Shown here: piece by piece, positions 35,829 through 44,598 of the stretch
How the letters are laid out: the number at the start of each line of letters is the position of its first letter
Position numbering within the stretch: the first letter of the stretch is position 1
Assembly (NCBI RefSeq): GCF_900109935.1
Contig: NZ_FOBV01000002.1
Coordinates: forward strand, 1 to 64,000
DNA length: 64,000 bases
From: Chryseobacterium taichungense
GTDB taxonomy: Bacteria; Bacteroidota; Bacteroidia; Flavobacteriales; Weeksellaceae
Reading direction: 5' to 3'
The notes under the pieces: generated by a model
Told to the model about the DNA's origin: nothing
Seen by the model: only the letters and a program-made list of their open reading frames with translations
Database searches by the model: none
Program-made: the position numbers and the translations under genes

Positions 35829-36950
35829 TCACTTCTCACCATTAATTCTCACATTCACATTCATTCCTGCGCTCAGCTTATTGAGATCCGCTTTCTTATT
35901 GGATTCGGTAAACTCTATTCTTACCGGAATTCTCTGCTGAACTTTGATAAAGTTCCCGGTAGAGTTATCCGTCGGAACACTGGAATATCTTGAGCCTGTC
36001 GCGGCAGAAATAGCCGTTACAACACCTTCAAATTTTTGTCCGCGCAGTGCATCTACGGTCATCATCAGCTTTTCACCGATCTTGATATCAGGCATCTGGC
36101 TTTCAAGGAAATTGGCAGTTACCCATTTTTGTCCGTTTAATACAATCGTCGCTACCTGCTGCCCCGGCTGTATCAGCTGACCTTCAGAGATCGTTCTGCG
36201 TCCCATTACTCCGTCATAGGGCGCCGTAATCACGGTATAGGAAATATTGATCTTTGCCATATCCAAAGCAGCTTTTGTTCTTTTAATCTCCGCATCATTG
36301 ATTCCCAATTTGCTTTTCACCTCTGTGGTAGAAAGATTTGCAGACTGTTTCTGGTTAACTAAAGTTTCATAGGCAGCTTTCTGTGCATCATACTCAGTTT
36401 TTACCTGATCGTATTGTTGTCTGGTCACTGCTTCCGAAGCCAACAGGTTTTTGTAACGGTTGAGATTCTGTTCAGCATTCCAGAGTCTTGCTTTAGCTCC
36501 GGCAATATTGGATTCCATCACACTGATATTATTGGAAACTGTATTTACGGAAGAACTTGTAGCCGTTCTCTGTGCAAGAGCATTCTGATAAGCTGCTTCT
36601 GCCTGCCCCAATTGGGTAAGAATCTCACGGTCATCAAGGATCACCAGGGTGTCTCCTTTTTTTACCTTTTGATGTTCTATGAATTTTATTTCTTTGATAT
36701 AAGCTGAAACCCTTGTGTTGATAGGATTAATGAATTCCTCCACCTGTGCTGCTTCTGTATATGTTTTATCTCCTACATGAAAATATTCGCGCACCAGCCA
36801 GAACAGTCCGAAACCGATCACTACAAAGACGATGATATTGGATATGATGGCTCTTATTCTGTTCTTTTTATTTTGTTTCTTTTTTGCTTCTGTACTGGAT
36901 TGTACCTGGGCAGAAGATGTATTCTGTATATTTTGTTCCTTGTTTTCCAT
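35829..36950 (-). CDS. HlyD/EmrA family membrane fusion protein
   Basis: A 373-aa periplasmic adaptor. One membrane segment (about 28-50, AIISNIIVFVVIGFGLFWLV), a beta-barrel/lipoyl segment EEFINPINTRVSAYIKEI, LVILDDREILTQL, a long coiled-coil hairpin (about 105-205), the returning lipoyl half ITAPYDGVMGRRTISEGQLIQPGQQV and a C-terminal beta domain. A GTG at 36962 would add four residues; the ATG at 36950 with AAGG ten bases upstream is preferred. It bridges the MFS pump and the TolC channel. Confidence 0.9.
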   Translation of the reverse strand: MENKEQNIQNTSSAQVQSSTEAKKKQNKKNRIRAIISNIIVFVVIGFGLFWLVREYFHVGDKTYTEAAQVEEFINPINTRVSAYIKEIKFIEHQKVKKGDTLVILDDREILTQLGQAEAAYQNALAQRTATSSSVNTVSNNISVMESNIAGAKARLWNAEQNLNRYKNLLASEAVTRQQYDQVKTEYDAQKAAYETLVNQKQSANLSTTEVKSKLGINDAEIKRTKAALDMAKINISYTVITAPYDGVMGRRTISEGQLIQPGQQVATIVLNGQKWVTANFLESQMPDIKIGEKLMMTVDALRGQKFEGVVTAISAATGSRYSSVPTDNSTGNFIKVQQRIPVRIEFTESNKKADLNKLSAGMNVNVRINGEK

Positions 36951-36972
36951 TGTTTTATTCACCTTTTAAAAA

Positions 36973-38283
36973 TTATAATGTTCCCGTAGATTTCAGAAGA
37001 TTGTAATATTGATACAGCGTGTTGATCTCTGCATTGGCATAATCTAATTCCGATTGCAGTTTCTGGTTTTGTGCATCAATCATTTCTGCCTGTACCGCCA
37101 ATTGGTTAAGGTATTTTGCCTCGGTAATTTTATAGTTTTCTTCAGCCAGTTGTTTGGCATCATTAAGAATTTCAGCCTGCTGAATGGCTTCCTGATATTT
37201 GATATAGGCGGCATTCACAGCCATATCCACATTCTGTTGGGTCAGTGTTACGGCATCATTCGCCTGGTTTTTCTGAAGTTCTCCCAGCTTTACTCTTTCT
37301 TTGGTTTTATATAAATTATCAATATTATAGCTCAAAGAGATTCCGGTCTGCCATCCTCCCGAATACATATCGATTACAGGATTTCTCGTAGTGATAGGTC
37401 TCTGTAAAGTATATCCTCCAAAACCTGAAACCGTAGGCATCTTGTCGGTTTTAATAATTTCGATATTCTTATCGGCCACATTAACATTGGTTTGTGCAGA
37501 TTTCAGCAAAGGATTGTTGTCATGGGCAAGATTCAGGTAATACGCTATTCCGATTCCGGATTCTTTGTTTTCCAGACTTTCAATGGGAAGAATTTCAGTA
37601 TCTGCAGGAAGGCCTAGGGCAATATTCAGGTTATAATTAAGGATTTTTCTGTTGTTCACCAATGTAAGAATTCCCTGATCTAAATTTTTAATAGCAAGCT
37701 CACCACGGATGACTTCGTTTCGGGTTACCATTCCCTGCTGATAGAATTTCTGAATGTTTTTAAGACGTTCCTGAGCCAGTTTCTTGTTACTTTCAAAAAC
37801 CTGCTGTTGATTTAAAATTTTATAAACGTCGAGATAGTTGGAGATCACCAGGAACTTTATATCCTGCTTATTCTTTTCGAGGTCTAATTCAGAAAGCTGC
37901 TCACGTAGTCCCGCCAGTTCAATCGATTTATTGACTAATCCACCTTTGAAAATCAGCTGGGTAGCCTGAACACCATACGTGCTTCCATAATGAGGAATCT
38001 GAACGTTTGTAGACTGCGAAAAATCTTTATCAATCACCACCGCATCACCTAAATAAAACTGACTTGTAGAAGCGGTAATATTGGGAAGTTTCTGAAGTTT
38101 TACGACATTGGTATTCTGTTTTGCAATATCAATATTCTGCGCCGAGACTTTCAGCTGCTGATGATTCTGAAGGGCAAGTTCTGCCACTTCATTCGCCGTC
38201 ATCTGTTTTATTTCCTGTGAAAAAAACAGCGCAGGAAAGACTGCTATCATAAATGACAGCACTGTTTTTATATTCTGTACCAT
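36973..38283 (-). CDS. TolC family outer membrane channel
   Basis: A 436-aa outer membrane efflux protein with a signal peptide (about 1-22, ending FFSQE). It shows the two internal OEP repeats: long helices with AELALQNHQQLKVSAQNIDIAKQ in the first and AHDNNPLLKSAQTNVNVADKNI in the second, separated by beta strands (GVQATQLIFKGG; TGISLSYNID). It provides the exit duct of the pump. It is first of the three pump genes; the AraC gene lies 89 bases upstream in the same direction. Confidence 0.9.
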   Translation of the reverse strand: MVQNIKTVLSFMIAVFPALFFSQEIKQMTANEVAELALQNHQQLKVSAQNIDIAKQNTNVVKLQKLPNITASTSQFYLGDAVVIDKDFSQSTNVQIPHYGSTYGVQATQLIFKGGLVNKSIELAGLREQLSELDLEKNKQDIKFLVISNYLDVYKILNQQQVFESNKKLAQERLKNIQKFYQQGMVTRNEVIRGELAIKNLDQGILTLVNNRKILNYNLNIALGLPADTEILPIESLENKESGIGIAYYLNLAHDNNPLLKSAQTNVNVADKNIEIIKTDKMPTVSGFGGYTLQRPITTRNPVIDMYSGGWQTGISLSYNIDNLYKTKERVKLGELQKNQANDAVTLTQQNVDMAVNAAYIKYQEAIQQAEILNDAKQLAEENYKITEAKYLNQLAVQAEMIDAQNQKLQSELDYANAEINTLYQYYNLLKSTGTL

Positions 38284-38372
38284 TTTACCTTGTTTTACGA
38301 ATGCAAAGTTATGGCACGAACAAACTCAAACAAATGTTTGAATTTTGGAAAAAGATGTTCAAATGTAAGATT

Positions 38373-39218
38373 CTAACTTTCGAACTGATTTCTGTACTGT
38401 GTGGGGCTTTCGCCTAAATGTTTTTTAAAAAAGTGTGAAAAAGAGTACTGATCACTAAAACCGAGCATTGCGGAAATTTCAGAAACAGGCTTATTAGAGG
38501 AATTTAAAAGGACTTTCGCTTCATTGATAACAATCAAAGCGATGATCTCGCTTGCCGACTTACCAGTAACAGCTTTAACGACAGAAGAAAGATGTCTGGT
38601 TGTAATCGACTGGCGCCCGGCATAAAACTCAACGCTTCTTTCAGTGTTGTGGTATTTTGCCACGTCATTGAGAAAAATAAAAACAATTTCTTCCTGTCTC
38701 GACATCTGGTTCATGGCAGTATTGTCTTCTTTGGAAATAATACCGGCCATCTGGTAACAGAATACAGAAAAAAGATGCTCTACAATTTCTTTTTTATAGG
38801 TCATCTCCGTATCAGAATCGAGGATATATTTTAAAAAATTAACACTTTTCCATACGACTTCCATTTCATCAGCATGAAAAGGGACACCAATATTCATCTG
38901 CTGGCGGAAGTACCTGTACGTAATTAATCTGTTGAATTTTAACGATAGTGCTGAGATAAATTCTCTTTTGTAAGAAACCATCCTCGACTGAAAATCATCG
39001 CTTACAGAAATCATTTCATAGACCGTTTGCGGGTCTGTTACCATAAACATATTGGCAGAAAGCTCCAGATCACGGAAAGATTGCTTTAGCTTAATGGTTC
39101 CTGTTTTAATAAAGATAAATGCAGGATTATCTGGCCGGAAAGGCTTGTCGACAGCAATTCTCTCGAAAATATTATGTTGCGTAAAAATCTCAACCCCGAA
39201 TTTTTCTAAGACAGACAT
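38373..39218 (-). CDS. AraC family transcriptional regulator
   Basis: A 281-aa regulator. The N-terminal 170 residues form a cupin-like sensing domain (FIFIKTGTIKLKQSF). The C-terminal AraC DNA-binding domain has two helix-turn-helix units; the second shows VSEISAMLGFSDQYSFSHFFKKHLGESPTQYR, which is the AraC signature. It directly precedes the TolC-adaptor-MFS genes on the same strand, so it probably controls the pump and may be cotranscribed with it. The ligand is unknown. Confidence 0.9.
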   Translation of the reverse strand: MSVLEKFGVEIFTQHNIFERIAVDKPFRPDNPAFIFIKTGTIKLKQSFRDLELSANMFMVTDPQTVYEMISVSDDFQSRMVSYKREFISALSLKFNRLITYRYFRQQMNIGVPFHADEMEVVWKSVNFLKYILDSDTEMTYKKEIVEHLFSVFCYQMAGIISKEDNTAMNQMSRQEEIVFIFLNDVAKYHNTERSVEFYAGRQSITTRHLSSVVKAVTGKSASEIIALIVINEAKVLLNSSNKPVSEISAMLGFSDQYSFSHFFKKHLGESPTQYRNQFES

Positions 39219-39288
39219 AAGACAAATGTAAGCAATATGTCGAGTGATTACAAAAATTTATTATTTTAGTAATTCCCAAATTACAGCT

Positions 39289-39762
39289 ATGAGAAAAATT
39301 GATTTGCTTTTCGCAGAGTATAGTGAAAGCCACAGAAATTCTACTAATAAACTGATTCACTGGATCTGTGTTCCGCTTATTTTCTGGACGATCCTTGGCT
39401 TTATTTCACTTATCCCGTCAAAATCGATATGCTTTATCTACATTGGTTGCATCAGCTATGTAAGCCTTGCTGCAATGGCTTTAGTTACGATCTTTTATAT
39501 AAGACTTTCTGTTCTTATCAGCATCGTGATGCTTATTATAATGGTAATCATGGAAAGTTTTGCGTATGGAATCAATATTCGGTTCAAAGAAAATTCATGG
39601 ATCGTCTATCTTTCGGTTTTCATTGTCACCTGGATCTTACAATTTGTAGGACATAAAATTGAAGGAAAGAAACCTTCCTTTCTTAAAGATTTACAGTTTC
39701 TTTTAGTGGGACCAATCTGGCTGCTAAGTTTTATCCTTAAGAAAATTGGAATCAGATATTAG
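39289..39762 (+). CDS. Mpo1-like (DUF962) membrane protein
   Basis: A 157-aa protein with four to five hydrophobic segments. The first segment carries YSESHRNSTNKLIHWICVP, with the His-x3-Asn-x3-His pattern of DUF962. The yeast member Mpo1 is an iron-dependent dioxygenase of 2-hydroxy fatty acids; a similar role here is an inference from family. The start is taken at the ATG at 39289, since the TTG-initiated extension from 39244 is not family-like. Divergent from the AraC gene. Confidence 0.78.
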   Translation: MRKIDLLFAEYSESHRNSTNKLIHWICVPLIFWTILGFISLIPSKSICFIYIGCISYVSLAAMALVTIFYIRLSVLISIVMLIIMVIMESFAYGINIRFKENSWIVYLSVFIVTWILQFVGHKIEGKKPSFLKDLQFLLVGPIWLLSFILKKIGIRY

Positions 39763-39814
39763 AATTCTTGGTAAGGAAGATAAAAAGGACGACGGCATCA
39801 CACTTCAAGCCTGA

Positions 39815-40882
39815 TTACTCTTCCAGAGCATATACTGCAAAACTTGCGAGCCAGTGATCACCTCCGTAATTTCCCTGGAAAAGTAGAGGAAGTCCGTTAT
39901 TTAAAAAAGTTATTGCTGTTTTTTGAAATTCTTTCTTTAGAGGATGATTAGCAGGAAGTGATTTTGCGATTCCTTTCATACACCATGCTTTGGTGAAAGA
40001 CAGCCCTACCAGATGTACCGTTTGATAATCAGACAAATCGCTTACCACAGGAATCTTTTCTATATTTTCAATACCGCGTTTATCGTAAAATCTGTTCAGC
40101 CATTGTACATATTCAGCCATCGGTAACACCCTTCTCATCAGATCCGCAATTTCAAGGCTCGGAGAAAAGAAATCCGAACCGTCCGGTTCAAGGTAAGCCG
40201 GAGTTTTTTCATCTTTCAAATAAAAATATTTTGCTTTTTCAATAAGCTGGTTTTCAAATTCTTTATCTCCTGTTGCTCTTGCCCAATCGATTGCAAAAGC
40301 CATGGCAAAAGCCGTATTAGGATGAACTCCCGTTCTGTTCGGGTAAGTCTGCTTAGGTAAATAGGTTTTCCAGGCGTTTAAAATTTTATCTGTCAAAGGT
40401 TTAAGATTCTGATGCCAGATTTTAGCTTTGGGATGATTCCATGTGGCTAATTCTTCGTCAAGTTTGAGTAACCATGCCCAGCCATACGTTCTTTCAAAAG
40501 TTCCTGTCAGTTGGTATTTTGTAAAATAATCTGCTTCTGCCTGCAGATTTTCCTTTCTGAACGAATTGTCGAGAATATTTTCGATGTCTTTTGCGATCGA
40601 TAAATCATTTTTTGATTTTAGGAGCCGAATCAGCATCCAATGTCCGTGTACCGAACTATGCCAGTCGAAACATCCGTAAAAAGCAGGATGCAGTTCTTTA
40701 GGACTTAAGGGAACTTCACTAGCATTATTAATGATATGCGCCGTTTTATTAGGATACTCCTGAGTAATGCAGTGAATCGGCTTTTCAGCTAATTTTACCG
40801 CCATTTCATCGGTAAGCATCGGCGCTTTCTGAGCAAACATCAGAACAGAAGGAAAAATAACGACTAAGAGACTTCTTTTCAT
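39815..40882 (-). CDS. DUF2891 family secreted protein
   Basis: A 355-aa protein with a short signal peptide (RSLLVVIFPSVLMFAQ). The mature part matches DUF2891: ELHPAFYGCFDWHSSVHGHW, TGTFERTYGWAWLLKLDEEL, HPNTAFAMAFAIDWARATGD, YLEPDGSDFFSPSLEIADLMRRVL and a final YGGDHWLASFAVYAL. An alpha/alpha barrel-like fold seems likely from the pattern of helices with conserved Trp and His, but the activity is unknown. It is a single-gene unit. Confidence 0.85.
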   Translation of the reverse strand: MKRSLLVVIFPSVLMFAQKAPMLTDEMAVKLAEKPIHCITQEYPNKTAHIINNASEVPLSPKELHPAFYGCFDWHSSVHGHWMLIRLLKSKNDLSIAKDIENILDNSFRKENLQAEADYFTKYQLTGTFERTYGWAWLLKLDEELATWNHPKAKIWHQNLKPLTDKILNAWKTYLPKQTYPNRTGVHPNTAFAMAFAIDWARATGDKEFENQLIEKAKYFYLKDEKTPAYLEPDGSDFFSPSLEIADLMRRVLPMAEYVQWLNRFYDKRGIENIEKIPVVSDLSDYQTVHLVGLSFTKAWCMKGIAKSLPANHPLKKEFQKTAITFLNNGLPLLFQGNYGGDHWLASFAVYALEE

Positions 40883-40930
40883 TGACTAAAAATATAAAAT
40901 TATTTCAAGTTTATGTTCTAAAAAATTAAT

Positions 40931-41217
40931 CGAAATTGTAATCTAAACGAGTTTGAAGAAAACGGACTGGATATAAAATCAGAGGTAGAAATTCCTGTAA
41001 TTTATGACGAGAAAAAGTTTGATTTAAATTTCAGAATTGATATTTTGGTGGAAAACAAAGTTATCTTAGAATTAAAGTCTGTAAAAAGTATTGAAGTATT
41101 CATTGCAAGCAATTGCAGACTTATTTGAAACTTTCAGATAAAAAACTAGGATTACTTATCAATTTTAATACAACAAATATTTTGGATGGAATTAAAAGAG
41201 TTGTGAATAATTTATAA
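40931..41217 (+). pseudogene. GxxExxY family protein, truncated and frameshifted
   Basis: Frame 1 reads NEFEENGLDIKSEVEIPVIY, then FRIDILVENKVILELKSV, then hits a stop. The family sequence continues in another frame: HCKQLQTYLKLSDKKLGLL, INFNTTNILDGIKRVVNNL, stop at 41217. The shift is near 41098. The N-terminal GxxExxY segment itself is missing, so the gene is both truncated and frameshifted. The family is common in Bacteroidetes; its function is unsettled (a nuclease-like fold has been suggested). Confidence 0.75.
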
Positions 41218-41318
41218 TCTTCTCTCGCTGAGTTTGAAGATCAAGCAGATATTATTTTAATTTTAATCTGCGTCATCAGCAAAATCAGCGAGAGATTATA
41301 ATCAACTAATAACTGATT

Positions 41319-42017
41319 TTATTTTCCTAGCACAAATACAGCCGGGATTTTGTGGAGTTCCGGTTTTTGTTTCTGCCATTCTTTTATTGTTTTGGTTTTG
41401 ATAAACTCATGCTCCGGATCGTTGATATTGGCAGCGATACAAAGCTTTGTATTCGGTGATAAAAACTTGCAGAGATCTTCAAAAAGCTGGTTGTTCCTGT
41501 AAGGTGTTTCCATAAAAATCTGTGAATATCCTGTCTTTTGAACCAGGCTTTCAAGCTGAAGAATCTGTTTTTTCTTTTCTCCTTTATCAATCGGCAAATA
41601 TCCGTTGAATGTAAATTCCTGACCGTTGAAACCACTCGAAATCAACGCTAGAATAATCGAAGAAGGTCCGGAAATCGGGATTACCCGAATATTCTTTTCG
41701 TGGCACCATTTCACGATTAAATTACCGGGATCAGCAATACATGGAAGCCCGGCTTCGGAAAGCAATCCAAAATCCTGGCCTTTCAGCATCAGCTCCTGAG
41801 CTTCTTTGATATCAGCATTTTCCGTGTACTTATCTAAAAGAAAAAGTTTCAGATCCGATTGTCTTTTTTGCGGGGCAAAAAATTTAACAACCTTCCTCGC
41901 CGTTTTTTCATTTTCCACAAAAAAACAGTCGGTTTGCATGATGTAATCTTTTATCACAGGTGAAAAGTGTGTGATAGAAGTATTTTCGGAAAGGTAAGCT
42001 GGAAGTAAAAAAAGCAT
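41319..42017 (-). CDS. SAM-dependent methyltransferase, RsmI-like
   Basis: A 232-aa tetrapyrrole-methylase-fold protein. It shows LLSEAGLPCIADPGNLIV, PISGPSSIILALISSGFNGQ, FTFNGYLPI and FMETPYRNNQLFEDL, which match the RsmI branch (2'-O-methylation of C1402 in 16S rRNA), but in a shorter form common in Bacteroidetes. I used the ATG at 42017; the longer frame from 42062 would overlap the phosphatase gene and adds non-conserved residues. It lies 11 bases behind that gene, in one transcript. Confidence 0.8.
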   Translation of the reverse strand: MLFLLPAYLSENTSITHFSPVIKDYIMQTDCFFVENEKTARKVVKFFAPQKRQSDLKLFLLDKYTENADIKEAQELMLKGQDFGLLSEAGLPCIADPGNLIVKWCHEKNIRVIPISGPSSIILALISSGFNGQEFTFNGYLPIDKGEKKKQILQLESLVQKTGYSQIFMETPYRNNQLFEDLCKFLSPNTKLCIAANINDPEHEFIKTKTIKEWQKQKPELHKIPAVFVLGK

Positions 42018-42028
42018 TCTCTTTATTT

Positions 42029-42478
42029 TTAATGTAAAATTTCTTTTAAAATTGATTCGCATCCACGATCCAAAAGCTGGAAAACATCCTCAAAATCCGT
42101 CATATCACCCCAATACGGATCCGGGACTTCAGCGTTCTGATGATCGCCCAAAGCTTCCAGAAATAAAGAAACTTTCTGTCTCTGATCCTCATTTCGTGCT
42201 TTTGAAACGACATCTGCCAATACATCTACATCCATACAGTAGATTTTATCAAATATCTCAAAATCATTTGCGATGATAGACCTTGATCTCTGCTTTGAAA
42301 TATCGATTCCGTGATGAGCTGCAGTTTTTATAGCTCTTTTATCAGGATGCTCACCTTCATGAAGTGAAATCGTTCCCGCAGAATCTATTAAGAAATCTTT
42401 AGGTGCTTTAGCTTTCATTATTCCTTCGGCAAGAGGGCTTCTGCAGATATTTCCCAGGCAGACCATCAGTATTTTCAT
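42029..42478 (-). CDS. Low molecular weight protein-tyrosine phosphatase
   Basis: A 149-aa phosphatase. The P-loop CLGNICRS (C7 to R13) gives the nucleophile and phosphate-binding Arg, and VPDPYWGD contains the general acid Asp (D120) in the family's DPYW motif. Size is typical. Bacterial members act on tyrosine kinases of capsule synthesis or on arginine phosphate; no such partner is next to it. It lies between dnaA, which precedes it on the same strand, and the RsmI-like gene. Confidence 0.9.
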   Translation of the reverse strand: MKILMVCLGNICRSPLAEGIMKAKAPKDFLIDSAGTISLHEGEHPDKRAIKTAAHHGIDISKQRSRSIIANDFEIFDKIYCMDVDVLADVVSKARNEDQRQKVSLFLEALGDHQNAEVPDPYWGDMTDFEDVFQLLDRGCESILKEILH

Positions 42479-42525
42479 GGCAATATATCGGTTAAAATTT
42501 AATTTCAGACAAAACTAAATAAAAA

Positions 42526-42555
42526 ATGAAGAATAAAATTATTCTCCATTTTCAT
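42526..42555 (-). terminator. Probable terminator behind dnaA
   Basis: AATGAAGAATAA and TTATTCTCCATT form a near-perfect stem with one G-U pair, about 20 bases past the dnaA stop. Confidence 0.55.
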
Positions 42556-42572
42556 TATTATTAAATTATTTC

Positions 42573-44027
42573 TTATTGTTTAATTCTTTCAGATAATTCC
42601 TTAACGTATTTTTTAACCTCCTTGTCGATTTTAGAAACATCTTTAATGGTTTCGCAGGCATACATTACCGTAGAATGGTCTTTTCCTCCCATTTCTTCGC
42701 CGATCTTTGTGAAAGTGGCATTTGTTAATTCTTTAGCAAAATACATGGCCAGCTGTCTCGGAAGAGCAATTTCTCTTTTTCTTGTTTTTGATAAAAGCTG
42801 CTCTCTTTTAATTCCGAAATAATCACAAACCACTTCCTGAATGTAAGGAATATTGATGATTTTTTTCTGATTGGCCGCAATCTTATTGATCGTGTCCTTT
42901 AATAATTCAAGACTCAGGTCTGATTTATAAATAGTAGAATATGCAATCACAGAATTGATCACCCCGATAAGCTCTCTCACATTTGTCTTGGCTTCAGAAG
43001 CAAGGAAATCTAGCATATCATCAGTCAATACGATACCATCTCTGCTTAATTTATCAACGATAATCTGCTTACGGGTGCTGTAATCCGGAGATTTGATCTC
43101 TGCAGAAAGCCCCCATTTGAAACGGGAAACAATTCTGTCCTGAATATCCATAATATCAGCCGGAGCCTTATCAGAAGTAAGAATAATCTGTTTTCCGTTC
43201 TGATGCAGATAATCGAAAATATGGAAGAAGCTATCCTGAGTGGCAGACTTCCCGGAAAGGAACTGGATATCATCAATGATCAGAACGTCCACCATCTGGT
43301 AAAAATTGGCAAATTCTGTCTGTTTATGTGCTTTTGCCGCAGAAATAAATTGCTGAATAAATTTTTCTGAAGACAGGTACAGAACCACTTTGTCAGGAAA
43401 CTGACTTTTTACTTCCAATCCAACAGCCTGGCCAAGGTGGGTTTTTCCGACACCGTATCCACCGTATAAGAATAATGGGTTAAAAGCCGTTGCACCCGGT
43501 CTTTTGGCAATAGATCTTGCCACTGTCGCCGCAAATTTATTGCTTTCTCCTTCTACATAATTATCAAAAGAGAAATCAGATTTTAAGTTGGAATCAATAT
43601 TTACCTTTTTAATTCCCGGTACTACAAAAGGATTTACAATGTTGGATGAAAAACCCTGAGGCATCGTTTCCTGAACTTTTGGAGTAGGAACTGTCTTTCC
43701 TTTCATATTCATGGTAACGGGCTTCTCTAAGCCGGCAGGCTTATTTTCCATTACAGAATACCACAATTTAACACCTTTTCCTATATTTTTCTTCAGGGCA
43801 GCAGAAAGCAAGGACAGGTAATTATCCTCTATATATTCCTTGTAAAAATCACTCGGGACCATCAGCGTAAGGTTATTGTCAACCAAAGAAATTGGCTGTA
43901 CCTTATCAAATAGCAAATCGAAAGATTTTTCAAGCTTTTTAAGATCAGAATTATCTTCAGCTGCGTTTAGATTATCGCGCATGAACTGAAGGCACTTCTG
44001 CCATGTCAACATTAAATTTTCATCCAT
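42573..44027 (-). CDS. dnaA: Chromosomal replication initiator DnaA
   Basis: A 484-aa initiator. Domain I (1-90) is followed by a linker, then the AAA+ domain with Walker A GGYGVGKT (189-196) and Walker B LIIDDIQF (D252/D253), and domain IV ending in GGKDHSTVMYACETI, the DnaA-box reading motif. Length is normal. Neighbours are not dnaN/recF; I see no cluster of TTATCCACA boxes within the 140 bases upstream, so there is no evidence for oriC here. Bacteroidetes often have dnaA away from oriC. Confidence 0.97.
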   Translation of the reverse strand: MDENLMLTWQKCLQFMRDNLNAAEDNSDLKKLEKSFDLLFDKVQPISLVDNNLTLMVPSDFYKEYIEDNYLSLLSAALKKNIGKGVKLWYSVMENKPAGLEKPVTMNMKGKTVPTPKVQETMPQGFSSNIVNPFVVPGIKKVNIDSNLKSDFSFDNYVEGESNKFAATVARSIAKRPGATAFNPLFLYGGYGVGKTHLGQAVGLEVKSQFPDKVVLYLSSEKFIQQFISAAKAHKQTEFANFYQMVDVLIIDDIQFLSGKSATQDSFFHIFDYLHQNGKQIILTSDKAPADIMDIQDRIVSRFKWGLSAEIKSPDYSTRKQIIVDKLSRDGIVLTDDMLDFLASEAKTNVRELIGVINSVIAYSTIYKSDLSLELLKDTINKIAANQKKIINIPYIQEVVCDYFGIKREQLLSKTRKREIALPRQLAMYFAKELTNATFTKIGEEMGGKDHSTVMYACETIKDVSKIDKEVKKYVKELSERIKQ

Positions 44028-44134
44028 AATTTATGCCCCGATTGTTCTTTGTTAGTATTATTGTTTGGAAGGAAGACAAAGGTCTAAATTTTTTATTTTA
44101 AAAAAAAATATTGCGCTTATTGATTATTTAAAAA

Positions 44135-44142
44135 TATATTTG
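44135..44142 (+). promoter_or_regulatory. -7 box for the thioesterase-pheA genes
   Basis: TATATTTG matches TAnnTTTG, 22 bases before the ATG at 44165; a TTG lies 21 bases upstream of it. Confidence 0.5.
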
Positions 44143-44164
44143 TATGTATAATTGAGCGATAATA

Positions 44165-44575
44165 ATGATACACACAAAGCACTCATTACGAGTCCGTTAC
44201 GGAGAAACCGACCCCATGAAATACGTTTACTACGGCAACTACGCAGAGTACCTCGAAATTGGAAGAGTAGAACTTTTCAGAAGCATCGGAATGTCGTATA
44301 ATGAGATTGAGAATCAAGGAATTTGGCTGCCCGTTTCAGAGTATAAAATTAAGTATTTGCGTCCTGCTTATTATGATGAAAAACTGGAAATACACACCTA
44401 TATAAGAAAAATACCGGGCGTAAGAATAGAATTCGATTATGAAATTTTTAATGAAGAAAATATTAAAATCACCGAAGCTTCCACTACTCTGTTTTTCCTT
44501 GATGCCACAACCAATAAAGTAGTAAAATGTCCGGATTATCTTATGAAACTTATCAAAGAGAACTGGAATGAATAA
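44165..44575 (+). CDS. Acyl-CoA thioesterase, YbgC/FadM type
   Basis: A 136-aa hotdog-fold thioesterase of the 4-hydroxybenzoyl-CoA thioesterase group. RVRYGETDPMKYVYYGNYAEY contains the active-site Asp (usual YxDTDxxGHVNN replaced by YGETDPMKYVYY), then YLEIGRVELFRSIG. It would hydrolyse short or medium acyl-CoA or acyl-ACP. It precedes pheA by 23 bases and may share its transcript. Confidence 0.88.
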   Translation: MIHTKHSLRVRYGETDPMKYVYYGNYAEYLEIGRVELFRSIGMSYNEIENQGIWLPVSEYKIKYLRPAYYDEKLEIHTYIRKIPGVRIEFDYEIFNEENIKITEASTTLFFLDATTNKVVKCPDYLMKLIKENWNE

Positions 44576-44598
44576 ATTTCAATCATAATAAAAAAATA

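Noticed and set aside
44028..44164. Replication origin upstream of dnaA
   Set aside because: No cluster of TTATCCACA-type boxes or AT-rich repeat set is visible, and dnaN is not adjacent.
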